Shown: positions 16,301-25,467 of the stretch, piece after piece
Position numbering within the stretch: position 1 is the first letter of the stretch
How the letters are laid out: each line of letters begins with the position of its first letter
Assembly (NCBI GenBank): GCA_027490305.1
Contig: JAIXYI010000076.1
Span: 1 to 37,960 of the forward strand
Origin: Flavobacteriaceae bacterium
GTDB taxonomy: Bacteria; Bacteroidota; Bacteroidia; Flavobacteriales; Flavobacteriaceae
DNA: 37,960 nucleotides
Reading direction: 5' to 3'
Translations under genes and position numbers: made by a program
The notes under the pieces: generated by a model
Database searches by the model: none
What the model saw: the letters and a program-made list of their open reading frames with translations, nothing else
What the model was told of the DNA's origin: nothing

Positions 16301-18829
16301 GGAGACAGTTCGGTTTATGCCCCTGTTTCTTTGGCTTTCTCCGGCGTGACGGGCGCTGGCTCGTTAATCGTGCGCACAGATGCCGGTGATGCCGCCCAAG
16401 TAGCGACGTCGGGTATCGACAGCGCACTTTCCGTAAATCGTAACTATACCCTGACCAATAACAGCGTCACGGGAGGCAGTTATAATGCCACGTTCAATTT
16501 TGATTCAGCCGACGTCGACAGCGGTGCCAACACTGCAAACTTTGTCGTGCGTAGGTTCGTATCCGGCTGGTTCGCCACTACCATCGGTGCGCGCACGAGT
16601 TCGTCAACACAGGCCTTGAACCTGACCGCCTATGGTCTCTTCCAGATAGGAGAGCCAAAATCTATTCTGGTCGCGGTTCAACCATCCAATCAGTCCGCCT
16701 GTTCTCCATCGGGTGCCACATTTACCAGTAGTTCTGATTCTGACCCGGCACCCTCAATTGCGTGGCAACGCGGTATATCAGGCGTATATTCGACGATTGA
16801 TGCGGTTACTGACGGTGGTGTTTATTCCGGTTTTACCACGACCAACCTCGTGATTTCAAGTGGAGTGGGTCTTTCAGGGTATACCTACCGGGCCGTGTTT
16901 ACCAATATCAACGGAAGCGTCACATCGAACCCGGCGACTTTCACCCTCGATCCGATTGCGGTGGGCGGTTCGGTTTCGGGAAGCACCTCGGTTTGTGCGG
17001 GTGCAAACAGCGGGCTCCTCACGCTTTCCGGACATGTTGGCACGGTAGTACAATGGGAAAGCGCGGTGGCACCGTTCACAAGCTGGACGCCTATCACCAA
17101 TACAACAACGACGTACACGTCGGGTTCACTAAACGAAACCACAAAGTTCAGGGCTGTTCTGCAAAGTGGAAGCTGCCCTGGAACGGTCACTTCAACAGAC
17201 GCGACAATCTCAGTAATTACTACACAGTGGGACGGAACGGCCTGGTCGGACGGTTTGCCTTCAGCAACGAAAACCGTGGTTTTCGAGGGCAACTACAATC
17301 TAACGGCTGACATGGCCGCCTGCGCGCTCACGGTTAACAGTGGAGACATAACGGTAGGTTCGGTCGACGCTAACGGTGAGCCGGTCACGGCTTTCGATAT
17401 AACAGTTAGTGGCCCGGTGACGGTCAACGGTGGTTCGCTCACCTTTGAGCAGGGCAGTAACCTGTTGCAGCCGAACTACACCGGTGCAAACACAGGTAAT
17501 ATAGTAGTGAAAACGAATGTAAAAGCCTGGCGTCAGGATTATATCTATTGGGGAAGTCCGGTTAGCGGACAGAATCTCTTTAACTTCTCGCCGTTAACAT
17601 TGGCGAATCGTTTCTATACGTTCAACCCGTCAACCAATGCCTTCGTGCAGTCGTTTACCGGTGCGACCGATCCGGCGCTTGCCACAACAACTTTTACGAC
17701 GGGCAAAGGCTACATGATCCGCACGCCAAATACGTTCCCGAACCCAACCGCTCCGGGTGCAGCACCTACTACGCTGTTCTCGGGTCAGTTTACGGGCGTT
17801 CCAAACAACGGTACGGTGACCCTCACGACGACCAATGGTGCGTCAAATGTGCATATGATTTCGAACCCGTACCCGTCAACGGTAAATGCCGATGCAACGA
17901 GCGGTTTCCTTTCCCAAAACCCTGGCACGCTGTACTTCTGGACGCACACCACGCAACAGGCAGGTGGTAACAACTATGCGATGTATAACAACCTGGGCGG
18001 TACGGCCGCTTACACCGGAGGCGTGGTGCCAAATGGCACGATTCAGGTGGGGCAGGGCTTCCTGTTCCAAAACACCAGCAATCTTAGCAGTGTAAGCTTT
18101 ACCAATGCGATGCGGGTGGGCGATAACAACGGACAGTTCTTCCGCAGTGCTAATGGTGCCGATGACCGTAGCCGTATTTGGCTGAATGTAGCGAAAGATG
18201 GCGTGAACGGCAACCAGATTTTGGTGGGTTACACAACGGAAGCGACAATCGGATTGGACGCGTCAATGGACGGTATCCTGATCCCGAATGGCACGAACAT
18301 TTACACGCTGATTGGCGGTAACCGATATGGCATCCAGGCGCGTCCGGCGTTTACAAACGATGACGTAGTTCCGATGGGGCTACGTGCCGAAACAGCGGGT
18401 ATGTTTACGGTATCACTGGAAACAGCCGATGGTGTCTTCGCGGGTGACCAGGACATCTTCCTGAAAGACAACCTCACAGGCGTGGTAACGAACCTGAAAC
18501 AAAGTTCGTATACATTCACTTCTGAAGCGGGTGATTTCAACGACCGCCTGCAACTGCAGTATGTCAATACGACCTTGGGTATCCCAGGATTCGATGCGAA
18601 CACGATAGTGATCTATAAAGATGACAATCAGGTGCTGAACCTCCATGCCGGCGCAATCGAGATAAAAGAAGTGAAAATCTTCGACATCCGCGGCCGTTTG
18701 GTATACACCAAGAAAGCAATCAGCGCAAATGCGGTACAATTGGCCGACCTGAAGGCGGAGCAACAAGTACTTCTGGTACAGATTACGTCTGCTGACGGAC
18801 GTGTCGTTACCAAGAAAGTAGCGTACTAA
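13343..18829 (+). CDS. Giant surface protein with T9SS type C sorting signal (about 1828 aa)
   Basis: A secreted, probably cell-surface protein. The start at 13343 (or 13352) is preferred over the ATG at 13298, which precedes a poor signal peptide and overlaps the -7 box. MKTMKKN then leads into a signal peptide (NVIVTLGLLWATLAIAQ). The N-terminal ~270 residues contain an Fn3-like region. A long Gly/Ser/Thr/Asn-rich repeat region (about 290-1110) follows, of the kind that forms beta-helix stalks (TNWTPSRTS, SLTINNTGASG). Ig-like modules with paired cysteines come next (~1110-1290), then a ~535-residue C-terminal region shared with the product of 19162-24063. The last ~75 residues (TIVIYKDDNQVL, VKIFDIRGRLVY, VLLVQITSADGRVVTKKVAY) match the flavobacterial ChiA-like type C T9SS signal. 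No catalytic domain was recognised; an adhesin or matrix role is likely. Confidence 0.92.
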   Translation: MKTMKKNVPRGSLTRNVIVTLGLLWATLAIAQPTVLGTQLVNGTYTTYNLTDRGGVRFVRLQATSAGTTGTRNWEFATGVAGAAVYTTNWRPYTGGQTVSFNALVDPSTANASARYNTGSGGASGLLPAITNGSYYTVNVGKNSTADNFMSILATTYNPKDITNLTRNPSSPGAGVPVTVTITTSASLSTNENAYLRYSTDGFATSSIVAFGMTGASGTAVIPGSANAPGATISYYAFTTNQSSGITHANADYLTLNLYNASGQNVSGSNFSYTIGTTIPSYSWSATGTAAWNTATNWTPSRTSVGVYDQLTFSGGGSVTITGGPVSETIGSLTISNNTTVEISTSSAPAGVIIANGQTGADFSIASGSALNAVGGNAFVINLATGATGSISGNITFSGSAGHQILPSDAGSLTFNSGATLTQGTNATGNIFGSSGTANAVVFNSGATFVQLSGANPFGLTQPSSRVTFNPGSLYKYQVASGTPAFNGRTYANFEFLGNTTAASPTGAAGVSIDNLTISSGTLNVNVTGTSSIKGNISVATGAALSFTPGSATTFNLNGSSAQTISTAGTGTITVAGNATLAVANGTTANIAPGTVISGAGTFNVLAGGTLGIGSTAGIAATGATGNVQTTTRGFVSGANYVYNGTANQITGSGLPSTVNSLTINNTGASGSNVVTLSSGVTTATLTLTAGRFDLNSNTATIVNSSGTGTVAATSGDFVTSSGTVAFTGTGSVSGTVTFPTVTLTAGVNFGTASTIATALRILSGGFVNTNAPSYASGSTLRYESGGVYVRGVEWSAASGNGYPHHVVLTNSTTLNPGGTTRTGTVLNTAGNFTINTASAFYMDYAGNNMTVPLIVNGNLVMDGNLSASAAVGGDVIVRGDWSRTGVFVPNNRAVFFQGSANQTLTGATTFDFFLVDKTGGTLTLANSIVCNQTLTFTATNTARITTGANQVTIGSTGSVNRLSGWVNGNLQKNVAAGNSTVAFEVGDSSVYAPVSLAFSGVTGAGSLIVRTDAGDAAQVATSGIDSALSVNRNYTLTNNSVTGGSYNATFNFDSADVDSGANTANFVVRRFVSGWFATTIGARTSSSTQALNLTAYGLFQIGEPKSILVAVQPSNQSACSPSGATFTSSSDSDPAPSIAWQRGISGVYSTIDAVTDGGVYSGFTTTNLVISSGVGLSGYTYRAVFTNINGSVTSNPATFTLDPIAVGGSVSGSTSVCAGANSGLLTLSGHVGTVVQWESAVAPFTSWTPITNTTTTYTSGSLNETTKFRAVLQSGSCPGTVTSTDATISVITTQWDGTAWSDGLPSATKTVVFEGNYNLTADMAACALTVNSGDITVGSVDANGEPVTAFDITVSGPVTVNGGSLTFEQGSNLLQPNYTGANTGNIVVKTNVKAWRQDYIYWGSPVSGQNLFNFSPLTLANRFYTFNPSTNAFVQSFTGATDPALATTTFTTGKGYMIRTPNTFPNPTAPGAAPTTLFSGQFTGVPNNGTVTLTTTNGASNVHMISNPYPSTVNADATSGFLSQNPGTLYFWTHTTQQAGGNNYAMYNNLGGTAAYTGGVVPNGTIQVGQGFLFQNTSNLSSVSFTNAMRVGDNNGQFFRSANGADDRSRIWLNVAKDGVNGNQILVGYTTEATIGLDASMDGILIPNGTNIYTLIGGNRYGIQARPAFTNDDVVPMGLRAETAGMFTVSLETADGVFAGDQDIFLKDNLTGVVTNLKQSSYTFTSEAGDFNDRLQLQYVNTTLGIPGFDANTIVIYKDDNQVLNLHAGAIEIKEVKIFDIRGRLVYTKKAISANAVQLADLKAEQQVLLVQITSADGRVVTKKVAY

Positions 18830-18854
18830 ATCGCTGTGGATTCTAATAAAGAAG

Positions 18855-18878
18855 CCTCCCGAAAACGGGAGGTTTTTT
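18855..18878 (+). terminator. Rho-independent terminator after the first giant T9SS gene
   Basis: CCTCCCG and CGGGAGG form a perfect 7-bp stem around AAAA, followed by TTTTTTGTTTTT, 25 bp after the stop codon. Confidence 0.92.
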
Positions 18879-19161
18879 GTTTTTAGCAGAGGGGGTACGT
18901 AACAGGTACTGATGCAGCCGGCGGTTTTTGTCGCCAGAGCAGTCAGTAATACGAAAGGGTTTTTAGATATGTAATAACGTGATTATTTCCGTACTCAGTT
19001 CTAAGTTCCTCCCTCGTTCGTGTCGTGTTCGCGATTTGGAAGATTTTTCCAGCAAAAATTTTCCATTTGACTGATTAAAATACTTGTTCATCGGATATTA
19101 ACTAAAATTAACAGGCAGTAACCTACCTTCGCGGCTTGCAAAAAAATAGCAATCTACTAAC
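18879..19161 (+). promoter_or_regulatory. Intergenic region with a possible -7 box (19124-19131)
   Basis: No gene is seen in this spacer. TACCTTCG at 19124-19131 is a TAnnTTTG-like box 30 nt before the ATG of the second giant gene. The preceding DNA (19060-19115) is AT-rich. A separate promoter for the second gene is expected because a strong terminator precedes it. Confidence 0.35.
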
Positions 19162-22100
19162 ATGAGAGAAAACCTGTTTAGGTTGAAGGTATGGCACATG
19201 CTTCTTTCTACCTCGTTACTGCTGTCCTCCCTCGTCAGCGCGCAGTCTAACGGCATTTATGAGAGTTATGCCATCCTCAGTATAAATTCAGGAAGTAATG
19301 TGTATTATGACCTAAATGCGACAACGGCTAATGTCGATTTCCAGGGAAATAACCTGGGTGGTTTTACCGCCGGAAATTCCCTCGTTGTAAAGGGCGGCCA
19401 AAACAAAACGTTTAAATGTGACGGCGGCAATATCACCTCCGGTAGGTTGTACTGGAGGGTGTGGCTCACCAGTGCCGGTGCGTCAGGAAACTTCAATAGT
19501 ATCAATATGAGCTTCCTGTCGAACGACGCAGGTGGCTGTGGTGGCAACCAAACCTGGCAGGGTACGGGTGGTACCACTAATATCATCTCCGGCCTGACCA
19601 CACCCGGGAACTACACGCTGGAAGTGTATACAGATGCGAATGGCACGCCGGGCACGGTATATTCCAGCAACAATGGCGCTAATTACAAAGCTACTTTCAA
19701 CTACTGTGGCCCTTCTTCAGGGGCGCTTCCTTCCGGAGAGTATGCCATTCCGGGCTGTTTTAGTACGGTAGCAGCGGCGATTACCTATGTCAATACCAAT
19801 GGTACTTCCGGTACGGGTGACGTGCGTTTCAATATTGCCGCAGGTTACACCGAAACGGCTCCGGTGGGCGGTTTCAGTATCACCGCTTCAGGAGTGCCCT
19901 CGCGACGAATCGTATTTGCCAAAAGTGGCAGCGGTGTCAACCCTACCTTTACCGCCGCTACGGGTCTGACGGCGGGGAGTTTGACAGATGCCATCTTCAA
20001 ACTTGTGGGGGCGGATTACGTCACGCTTGACGGACTCACCCTACAAGATAATGCGAATACAGACGTGACGCTCGCCACCAATAACAAGACAGAATGGGGA
20101 GTTGCATTATTTTACGCTTCCGCCACAAATGGTGCGCAGAACAATACGATACAGAATTGCGCCATCACATTGTTACGAACGTATACTAATTCTTTTGGTA
20201 TTTACAGTAATGTGCGCCATACAGCGACCAATACTTCGACGACTGCGGATATTACCGCGGGCACGGGGAGAAACAATAGCAACAAATTTTACGGGAATAC
20301 CATCAGCAATGTTAACATGGGCATCACCCTGATCGGTTCGCCTTCCTTTATGGATAACGGCAACGATATTGGCGGTACATCTGCTGCTACCGGTAATACG
20401 ATTACCAATTGGGGGGGGGCTTCGTCCGCGTCAAGTTTCGTGTCAAACTCGGGGACCAGCTATTGCATTTTCCTGAATCACCAGATCAACGATAGGGTGT
20501 CGTACAATACCCTCACCAGTGCAGCCGTTAGTGGCACTGCCGTTACTTTCGTGGGAATTCGGAAAGATTATTCTTCAGGCACAGTTGGCGGAACGGTTAC
20601 AACCAATATTACGAACAATACGATAACGATGACCAGTGGCTTTACTTCCGGTATCTTCCAGGCTATCCTGTCACAGGGTATTTCAAACGCCAGTCCGGTG
20701 GCTACCGCTACTATTAATATCAATGATAATCGTATTTCAAATTGTGCCATTACCGGTGCTTCCTCTGCTTCTTTCCTGGTGGGCATTTCGAACAGCTCTG
20801 CCGTGGGTACCCTGAACATGAACCGCAATATTTTTACAGGTAACACCTCTACCGCTACAACCGGCGGATTCATTGGCGTAAACAATACCGGGGCGATTGT
20901 CAGTACGGCTAATATCAAAGACAACCAGATAGGAACCGCTGACGCTGACGCGATAACATTTAGTGCGGCTACTTCAAATAGTTTTACCGGATTGAATTTT
21001 TCAGGCGGTTCGTCGAGTCTTACGGTGGCCATCACGGGGAACGATATACGCCGGGTGGTGTATAACGTGACAGCATTGAGTTTGTTCACGGGAATTAACT
21101 TTTCAGCAAACCATAACCGGTTAGACCTCAACTCCAACACATTTACCAATCTTTCTCTCAACAACGGCGCCCAAATCAGGCTGATTTCCGCAGCCGGAAG
21201 CGGCAACTCCAGTATCGATACCCTGAGTAACAATCGTATTGTCACCGGGCTGGTTATGCAAGGCAGCGGTTCGGCTCTTACTTGCATACAGGTACAAATC
21301 ACATCGGCATCGCAATTCCAAATAACAAACAATGATTTTTCAAATGTAACCGGCTCGAATTCCGTGAACTTGAGTAACGGTGTGCTTGTCGATCAGTCGT
21401 CTTTCTCTACTGACGTGACGATATCCGGTAATACGTTTGCGGATTGGACTACGAATTCAGGCCTGACAGCCATTCAATGTGGTAATGCCGGATCGTTTAC
21501 GGTTTCGAATAACACGATTCGTAATTTTGTTGGGAAGGGACCCGTAATAGCGATCACCAGCGGCACGCCCATGTTGCCCTCTTCTTATTTGAACAATACG
21601 GTTTCGGGCCTTTCTTCGACCCTACCCGCTGTGGGAATAGTCGTTGATACATTTTCAGCCACTACCTTCACGGTATCCGGCAATACGCTGTCAGATATTG
21701 CATCAAGTGGCGATACACTATCACTCGGGGCGACGGCGGCAGGTATCACACTCTCAGCGAACTGTGTCGTCAACGGCAACAAAATATGGGGTATCTCGGC
21801 CAGCCAGCCATCGGCCATAGTAGCAGGCATTTCCGCTGTGGGTGGAGAAAGTCAGATAACCAACAATCTTATAGGCGATCTCCGTTCGCCTTCGGCCTTC
21901 GGCAGTAATTCAATTAGGGGAATTGCTATCGATTCCTCCTTTCTTGTTACTCTTGACAACAATACCGTATTTGTAAATGCCACCAGCACTGGAGAGGATT
22001 TCGGTTCATCGGCTGTCTTCATTACGAATCCGGCCGCCCTTATGATCCTTCGTAACAACATTTTCGTGAATACGTCCGTCGCAAACGGAACGGGTATTTC

Positions 22101-24063
22101 TGTCGCGTTCAGGTCAGGTGACGGGTCGATGACAGGCTACGATTACGCTTCAAATAACAACCTGTTTTACGCTCCGGTCATTTTCTTCGATGGCGTTACA
22201 AGTTTCTCAACCCTCGCGGATTTCCAAAGCCTGTTTGACCCCCGCGATACCTGGTCGGTGTCAGAACTGCCTGCCTTCCTCAGCACGACCGGCAGCGATG
22301 CCAACTTCCTGCACATCGATCCGTCGGTGGTCTCGAAGATCGAGTCGGGAGGTACGTCGTCTGCTGCTGTGTATTATGACGTTGACAATCAATTGCGTAA
22401 TGTGCTAACGCCCGACATTGGAGCGGATGAGTTCAACGGTGTCTGCGCCACTACCATTTGGAATGGTACTACTTGGTCCGACGGAATAGGCCGCGGCGGA
22501 CGCAACGTCGTTTTTGCGGGGGATTATGACCTCGGGGATGATATGGAGGCATGTTCGGTAACAGTGAACAGCGGAAATGTAAACGTGGGAATAGTGGACG
22601 CCAATGGTGAACCGTTCGCTGCGTTTAACGTGGTGGTCTACGGCCCGGTTACGGTAAACGGCGGTACGCTTACTTTTGAGCAGGGCAGTAACTTGTTGCA
22701 GCCGACCTATACCGGTGCCAATTCGGGTAATATCACAGTAAAAACAAACGTGAAAGCCTGGCGCCAGGACTATGTGTATTGGGGAAGCCCGGTTACGGGC
22801 CAGAACCTGTTCAATTTCTCACCCTTGACGTTGGCGAATCGTTTCTACACCTTTAGCCCAACGGCCAATGCCTTTGTCGCGTCGTTCACAGGCGCCACTG
22901 ATCCGGCACTTGCGACGACTACTTTCACGAGCGGTAAAGGCTACATGATCCGTATGCCGAACAATTTCCCTAACCCTACGGCTCCGGGTGCTGCGCCTAC
23001 TACTTTGTTCTCCAGCCAGTTTACGGGTGTTGCGAACAACGGTACGATAACAATACCTACCACAAACGGCGCTTCTAACTGTCATTTGCTTTCAAACCCT
23101 TATCCGTCGGCCATAGAAGGTTACTTGCCGGAGGGCTTCCTGTATCAAAACCCCGGCACTATCTACTTCTGGACGCATACCACACAAGCTGCCGGGGGTA
23201 ACAATTATGCCATGTTCAATTACCTCGGAGGCACGGCCACCTATGAAGGGGGTGTCATTCCAAATGGCAGGATCCAGGTAGGGCAGGGCTTCCTGTTCCA
23301 GAATACGTACAATGTTTCCAGTGTGACCTTTACCAACACCATGCGCGTCAGTGACCATGAAGGCCAGTTCTTCCGCAGCAGCGGGGCTGCTAACAACGAC
23401 CGTAGCCGTTTGTGGCTGAATGTATCGAAAGACGGCGTAAACGGTAACCAGATCCTGGTAGGTTATGTAGCGGAGGCCACAACGGGTGTTGATAATGCCT
23501 ATGACGGTATCCTGATCCCGAACGGGAATAACATTTCGACTTTGATCGGTGCCGACCGTTACGGTATACAGGCGCGTCCGTCCTTCAGCACAGACGACAT
23601 TGTGCCGATGGGACTCCGCGCCGAAACAGCCGGTACTTTCACCGTGTCGCTCGACCATGCCGACGGAGTCTTCGACGGCGACCAGGACATCTTCCTGAAA
23701 GACAATATTACAGGTGTGGTAACGAACCTGAAACAAGGTTCGTATACGTTCACGTCTGAAGCGGGTGATTTCAACGACCGCCTACAACTGCAGTATGTCA
23801 ATACAACGCTGGCGACACCTGATTTCAACGCGAACACAGTCGTCGTTTACAAAGACACCGATCATGTGCTGACGGTCCACGGTGGCACACAGGAACTACA
23901 GTCGGTGAAGATTTTCGATATTCGCGGACGCGAGGTATATGCGCAGTCTGACATTAAAGCCACCACTACGAAACTCGGAGGCCTGAAAGCAGAGGCGCAG
24001 GTATTGCTGGTGCAAATCACCGGTGCTGACGGTTCGGTGGTAACAAAGAAAGTGGTGTACTAA
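19162..24063 (+). CDS. Giant surface protein with beta-helix region and T9SS type C sorting signal (1633 aa)
   Basis: MRENLFRLKVWHMLLSTSLL starts a signal peptide ending near VSAQS. Residues ~30-180 form an N-terminal beta-sandwich-like domain with several cysteines. From ~190 to ~1090 the protein shows repeated turns such as SFTVSNNTI, TVSGNTLSDIA, ITNNDFSNV and ILRNNIFVN, characteristic of a right-handed parallel beta-helix (pectate-lyase-like fold) with Asn ladders. Residues ~1098-1633 are the C-terminal region shared with the upstream paralogue, including the ChiA-like type C T9SS signal (VKIFDIRGREVY, VLLVQITGADGSVVTKKVVY). The beta-helix could be a polysaccharide-binding or -cleaving surface; no catalytic set is identifiable by eye. 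A G9 tract lies inside the coding region at 20411-20419. It is flanked by its own promoter region and a terminator. Confidence 0.93.
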   Translation: MRENLFRLKVWHMLLSTSLLLSSLVSAQSNGIYESYAILSINSGSNVYYDLNATTANVDFQGNNLGGFTAGNSLVVKGGQNKTFKCDGGNITSGRLYWRVWLTSAGASGNFNSINMSFLSNDAGGCGGNQTWQGTGGTTNIISGLTTPGNYTLEVYTDANGTPGTVYSSNNGANYKATFNYCGPSSGALPSGEYAIPGCFSTVAAAITYVNTNGTSGTGDVRFNIAAGYTETAPVGGFSITASGVPSRRIVFAKSGSGVNPTFTAATGLTAGSLTDAIFKLVGADYVTLDGLTLQDNANTDVTLATNNKTEWGVALFYASATNGAQNNTIQNCAITLLRTYTNSFGIYSNVRHTATNTSTTADITAGTGRNNSNKFYGNTISNVNMGITLIGSPSFMDNGNDIGGTSAATGNTITNWGGASSASSFVSNSGTSYCIFLNHQINDRVSYNTLTSAAVSGTAVTFVGIRKDYSSGTVGGTVTTNITNNTITMTSGFTSGIFQAILSQGISNASPVATATININDNRISNCAITGASSASFLVGISNSSAVGTLNMNRNIFTGNTSTATTGGFIGVNNTGAIVSTANIKDNQIGTADADAITFSAATSNSFTGLNFSGGSSSLTVAITGNDIRRVVYNVTALSLFTGINFSANHNRLDLNSNTFTNLSLNNGAQIRLISAAGSGNSSIDTLSNNRIVTGLVMQGSGSALTCIQVQITSASQFQITNNDFSNVTGSNSVNLSNGVLVDQSSFSTDVTISGNTFADWTTNSGLTAIQCGNAGSFTVSNNTIRNFVGKGPVIAITSGTPMLPSSYLNNTVSGLSSTLPAVGIVVDTFSATTFTVSGNTLSDIASSGDTLSLGATAAGITLSANCVVNGNKIWGISASQPSAIVAGISAVGGESQITNNLIGDLRSPSAFGSNSIRGIAIDSSFLVTLDNNTVFVNATSTGEDFGSSAVFITNPAALMILRNNIFVNTSVANGTGISVAFRSGDGSMTGYDYASNNNLFYAPVIFFDGVTSFSTLADFQSLFDPRDTWSVSELPAFLSTTGSDANFLHIDPSVVSKIESGGTSSAAVYYDVDNQLRNVLTPDIGADEFNGVCATTIWNGTTWSDGIGRGGRNVVFAGDYDLGDDMEACSVTVNSGNVNVGIVDANGEPFAAFNVVVYGPVTVNGGTLTFEQGSNLLQPTYTGANSGNITVKTNVKAWRQDYVYWGSPVTGQNLFNFSPLTLANRFYTFSPTANAFVASFTGATDPALATTTFTSGKGYMIRMPNNFPNPTAPGAAPTTLFSSQFTGVANNGTITIPTTNGASNCHLLSNPYPSAIEGYLPEGFLYQNPGTIYFWTHTTQAAGGNNYAMFNYLGGTATYEGGVIPNGRIQVGQGFLFQNTYNVSSVTFTNTMRVSDHEGQFFRSSGAANNDRSRLWLNVSKDGVNGNQILVGYVAEATTGVDNAYDGILIPNGNNISTLIGADRYGIQARPSFSTDDIVPMGLRAETAGTFTVSLDHADGVFDGDQDIFLKDNITGVVTNLKQGSYTFTSEAGDFNDRLQLQYVNTTLATPDFNANTVVVYKDTDHVLTVHGGTQELQSVKIFDIRGREVYAQSDIKATTTKLGGLKAEAQVLLVQITGADGSVVTKKVVY
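20411..20419 (+). repeat. G9 homopolymer inside a surface-protein gene
   Basis: Nine consecutive G bases encode part of TNWGGASS in the 1633-aa protein, about 417 codons after the start. A one-base slip would truncate the protein and remove the sorting signal. A shorter G7 run occurs at 13500-13506 in the upstream paralogue. Confidence 0.9.
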
Positions 24064-24085
24064 AAACCTGGTTTCCCAGAATAAT

Positions 24086-24117
24086 AAAAGCCTTCCGGAG
24101 ACGGGAGGCTTTTACTT
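24086..24117. terminator. Probable bidirectional terminator between convergent genes
   Basis: AAAAGCCTTCCG and CGGGAGGCTTTT pair over 12 bp (one G-T) around GAGA. On + it is followed by ACTTTT, and on - by TTATTATT, so it could serve both the giant T9SS gene and the convergent regulator gene. Confidence 0.8.
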
Positions 24118-24163
24118 TTGGGGTCAGTGGTGGTACTTGCGGCCCCTATTGGACGCCCAACCG

Positions 24164-24203
24164 CTCAGGGACTAAGGGACTCAGCAACTCACGGACTCAG
24201 ACC
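24164..24203 (-). repeat. CTGAG-word repeat fragment downstream of the regulator gene
   Basis: Read on the minus strand it is a run of CTGAGTCC / CTTAGTCC / CTGAGCGG words immediately after the regulator's stop codon. The words are the same as those in the compound repeats at 3571-4215 and 36467-36495. Confidence 0.65.
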
Positions 24204-24204
24204 C

Positions 24205-25251
24205 TCAATTCTTCAACGTCCGCATCTTCTTAACATCCAGTATCGTCAGGTGGTATCCTTTCTTGCCGATGAGGCCCTCCTTTCGGAAATCAGTGAGTGT
24301 GCGGCTTACAGTCTCGGAAGCGGTGCCCGACATGGCGGCGAGGTCGTCACGTGAAATGGTAATTCCCCCTCCTTGTGATTCTGCATCCCGGAATAGACGC
24401 AAAAGGGCTTCGGCGATTTTCTTCCTGACACTCTGATAGGCCAGTTGCAGCAAATGCACGTCTTTCTCGCGGATTTCGTTTGATAGCATCCTTATGAAGG
24501 TTCCGGCCAGATCAGGGCAGGCGAGCAATGCCTCTTCCAGTTGGGATTTTGGGAAAAGCGCTACTTCGCAGTCTTCAAGTGCGGTTGCTGTGTCGGTATA
24601 CGGTCCGCCTGAGAGTAACAGGCTGGTTCCCAGAAATTGTTCCGGTCCGTACATCCCCGTGATGAACTCGCGCCCGTCTTCTCCCATTTTAGCGGTCTTG
24701 ATTCGTCCGCTATTGATTCGGTAAATACCTTGTGCAGCGTCACCTTCATAATGTATCACCTGATTTTTTTTGAACATGCGCGTCGTTCCCTCTGCCGCAA
24801 GCCTTTTCAATTCGGTATTGCCTGCCTGATGGGCTCGCAGGCGCTCTTGTTCGGATGCCCCGAATCCGGCCAATTGCAGCGATTCCCGCTTTTTGAGCTG
24901 GCTTTCGATGGCATTCAGCAACTCGATGTCTTCGAACGGCTTGATAAGATAATCGTCGGCGCCCATTTCCATTGCTTTTCGCAGGTCGGTCCGGTCGGAT
25001 CGCGTGGTGATGAACACAAACGGGATATGCTCTGTTTCCTTCTTCCTGTGCAGCAGGTATAGCACGCCGTATCCGTCTAGTTCGGGCATCATCACATCGC
25101 ACACAATCAGGTCGGGAATATCCTGCAGGGCGCGTTCTAAACCTATTTTGCCATTGTGGGCCGTGGTTACGTCATAACCGGCAAGTCTGAGGATTTCCGC
25201 TATCTTGTCGAGGATATCCTTGTTGTCTTCAATGACGAGTATTGTGTTCAT
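24205..25251 (-). CDS. Response regulator with REC, cNMP-binding and Crp-type HTH domains
   Basis: This 348-aa transcription factor combines a two-component receiver with a Crp/Fnr effector module. REC spans residues ~1-120: acidic pocket Glu8/Asp9, phospho-acceptor Asp52 in VCDVMMPELDG, Thr82/Thr83 and Lys104 in YLIKPFED. A cyclic-nucleotide-binding-type beta-roll follows at ~150-260 (VIHYEGDAAQGIYRINSGRI). A C-terminal winged HTH spans ~285-345 (ISRDDLAAMSGTASETVSRT). The start at 25251 (MNTILVIEDN) is preferred over the ATG 8 codons upstream, as REC domains begin this way. The beta-roll has no obvious Fe-S cysteines, so the signal is probably phosphorylation with or without a nucleotide. 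No partner histidine kinase is in the window. It is divergent from the stress-type genes beginning at 25468 and may regulate them (inference). Confidence 0.93.
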   Translation of the reverse strand: MNTILVIEDNKDILDKIAEILRLAGYDVTTAHNGKIGLERALQDIPDLIVCDVMMPELDGYGVLYLLHRKKETEHIPFVFITTRSDRTDLRKAMEMGADDYLIKPFEDIELLNAIESQLKKRESLQLAGFGASEQERLRAHQAGNTELKRLAAEGTTRMFKKNQVIHYEGDAAQGIYRINSGRIKTAKMGEDGREFITGMYGPEQFLGTSLLLSGGPYTDTATALEDCEVALFPKSQLEEALLACPDLAGTFIRMLSNEIREKDVHLLQLAYQSVRKKIAEALLRLFRDAESQGGGITISRDDLAAMSGTASETVSRTLTDFRKEGLIGKKGYHLTILDVKKMRTLKN

Positions 25252-25467
25252 GATAAAGTGGGATTGGGGCACCACATTAAAGGTCGCCTTTTAAAACGAA
25301 ACACGCTGTTTTTTAACGTGTTATTTGTGATGTAAGCCCCATAAATCCAGTGCGATATCGGTATTTCCCGCGAAACGGGCCCGCCGGTGTGTCGCTTGTC
25401 ATTTACCAGACGCGTTCGTGTCACCTTCCGTGCGGTTGTTTCGCTGCAACTTTGTGGATAGATACCG

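Noticed and set aside
20568..21332. 254-aa minus-strand ORF opposite the second giant T9SS gene
   Set aside because: It is antisense to a well-supported coding region, and its composition mirrors the repeat-rich sense strand; no family features.
23092..23736. 214-aa minus-strand ORF opposite the conserved T9SS C-terminal region
   Set aside because: It is a shadow of the sense reading frame. A similar antisense frame occurs opposite the paralogue for the same reason.
25276..25467. Classical CRP/FNR box (TGTGA-N6-TCACA) between the REC-Crp gene and the BON-DUF892 gene
   Set aside because: A TTGTGAT half-site exists near 25325 but there is no matching second half at the right distance.
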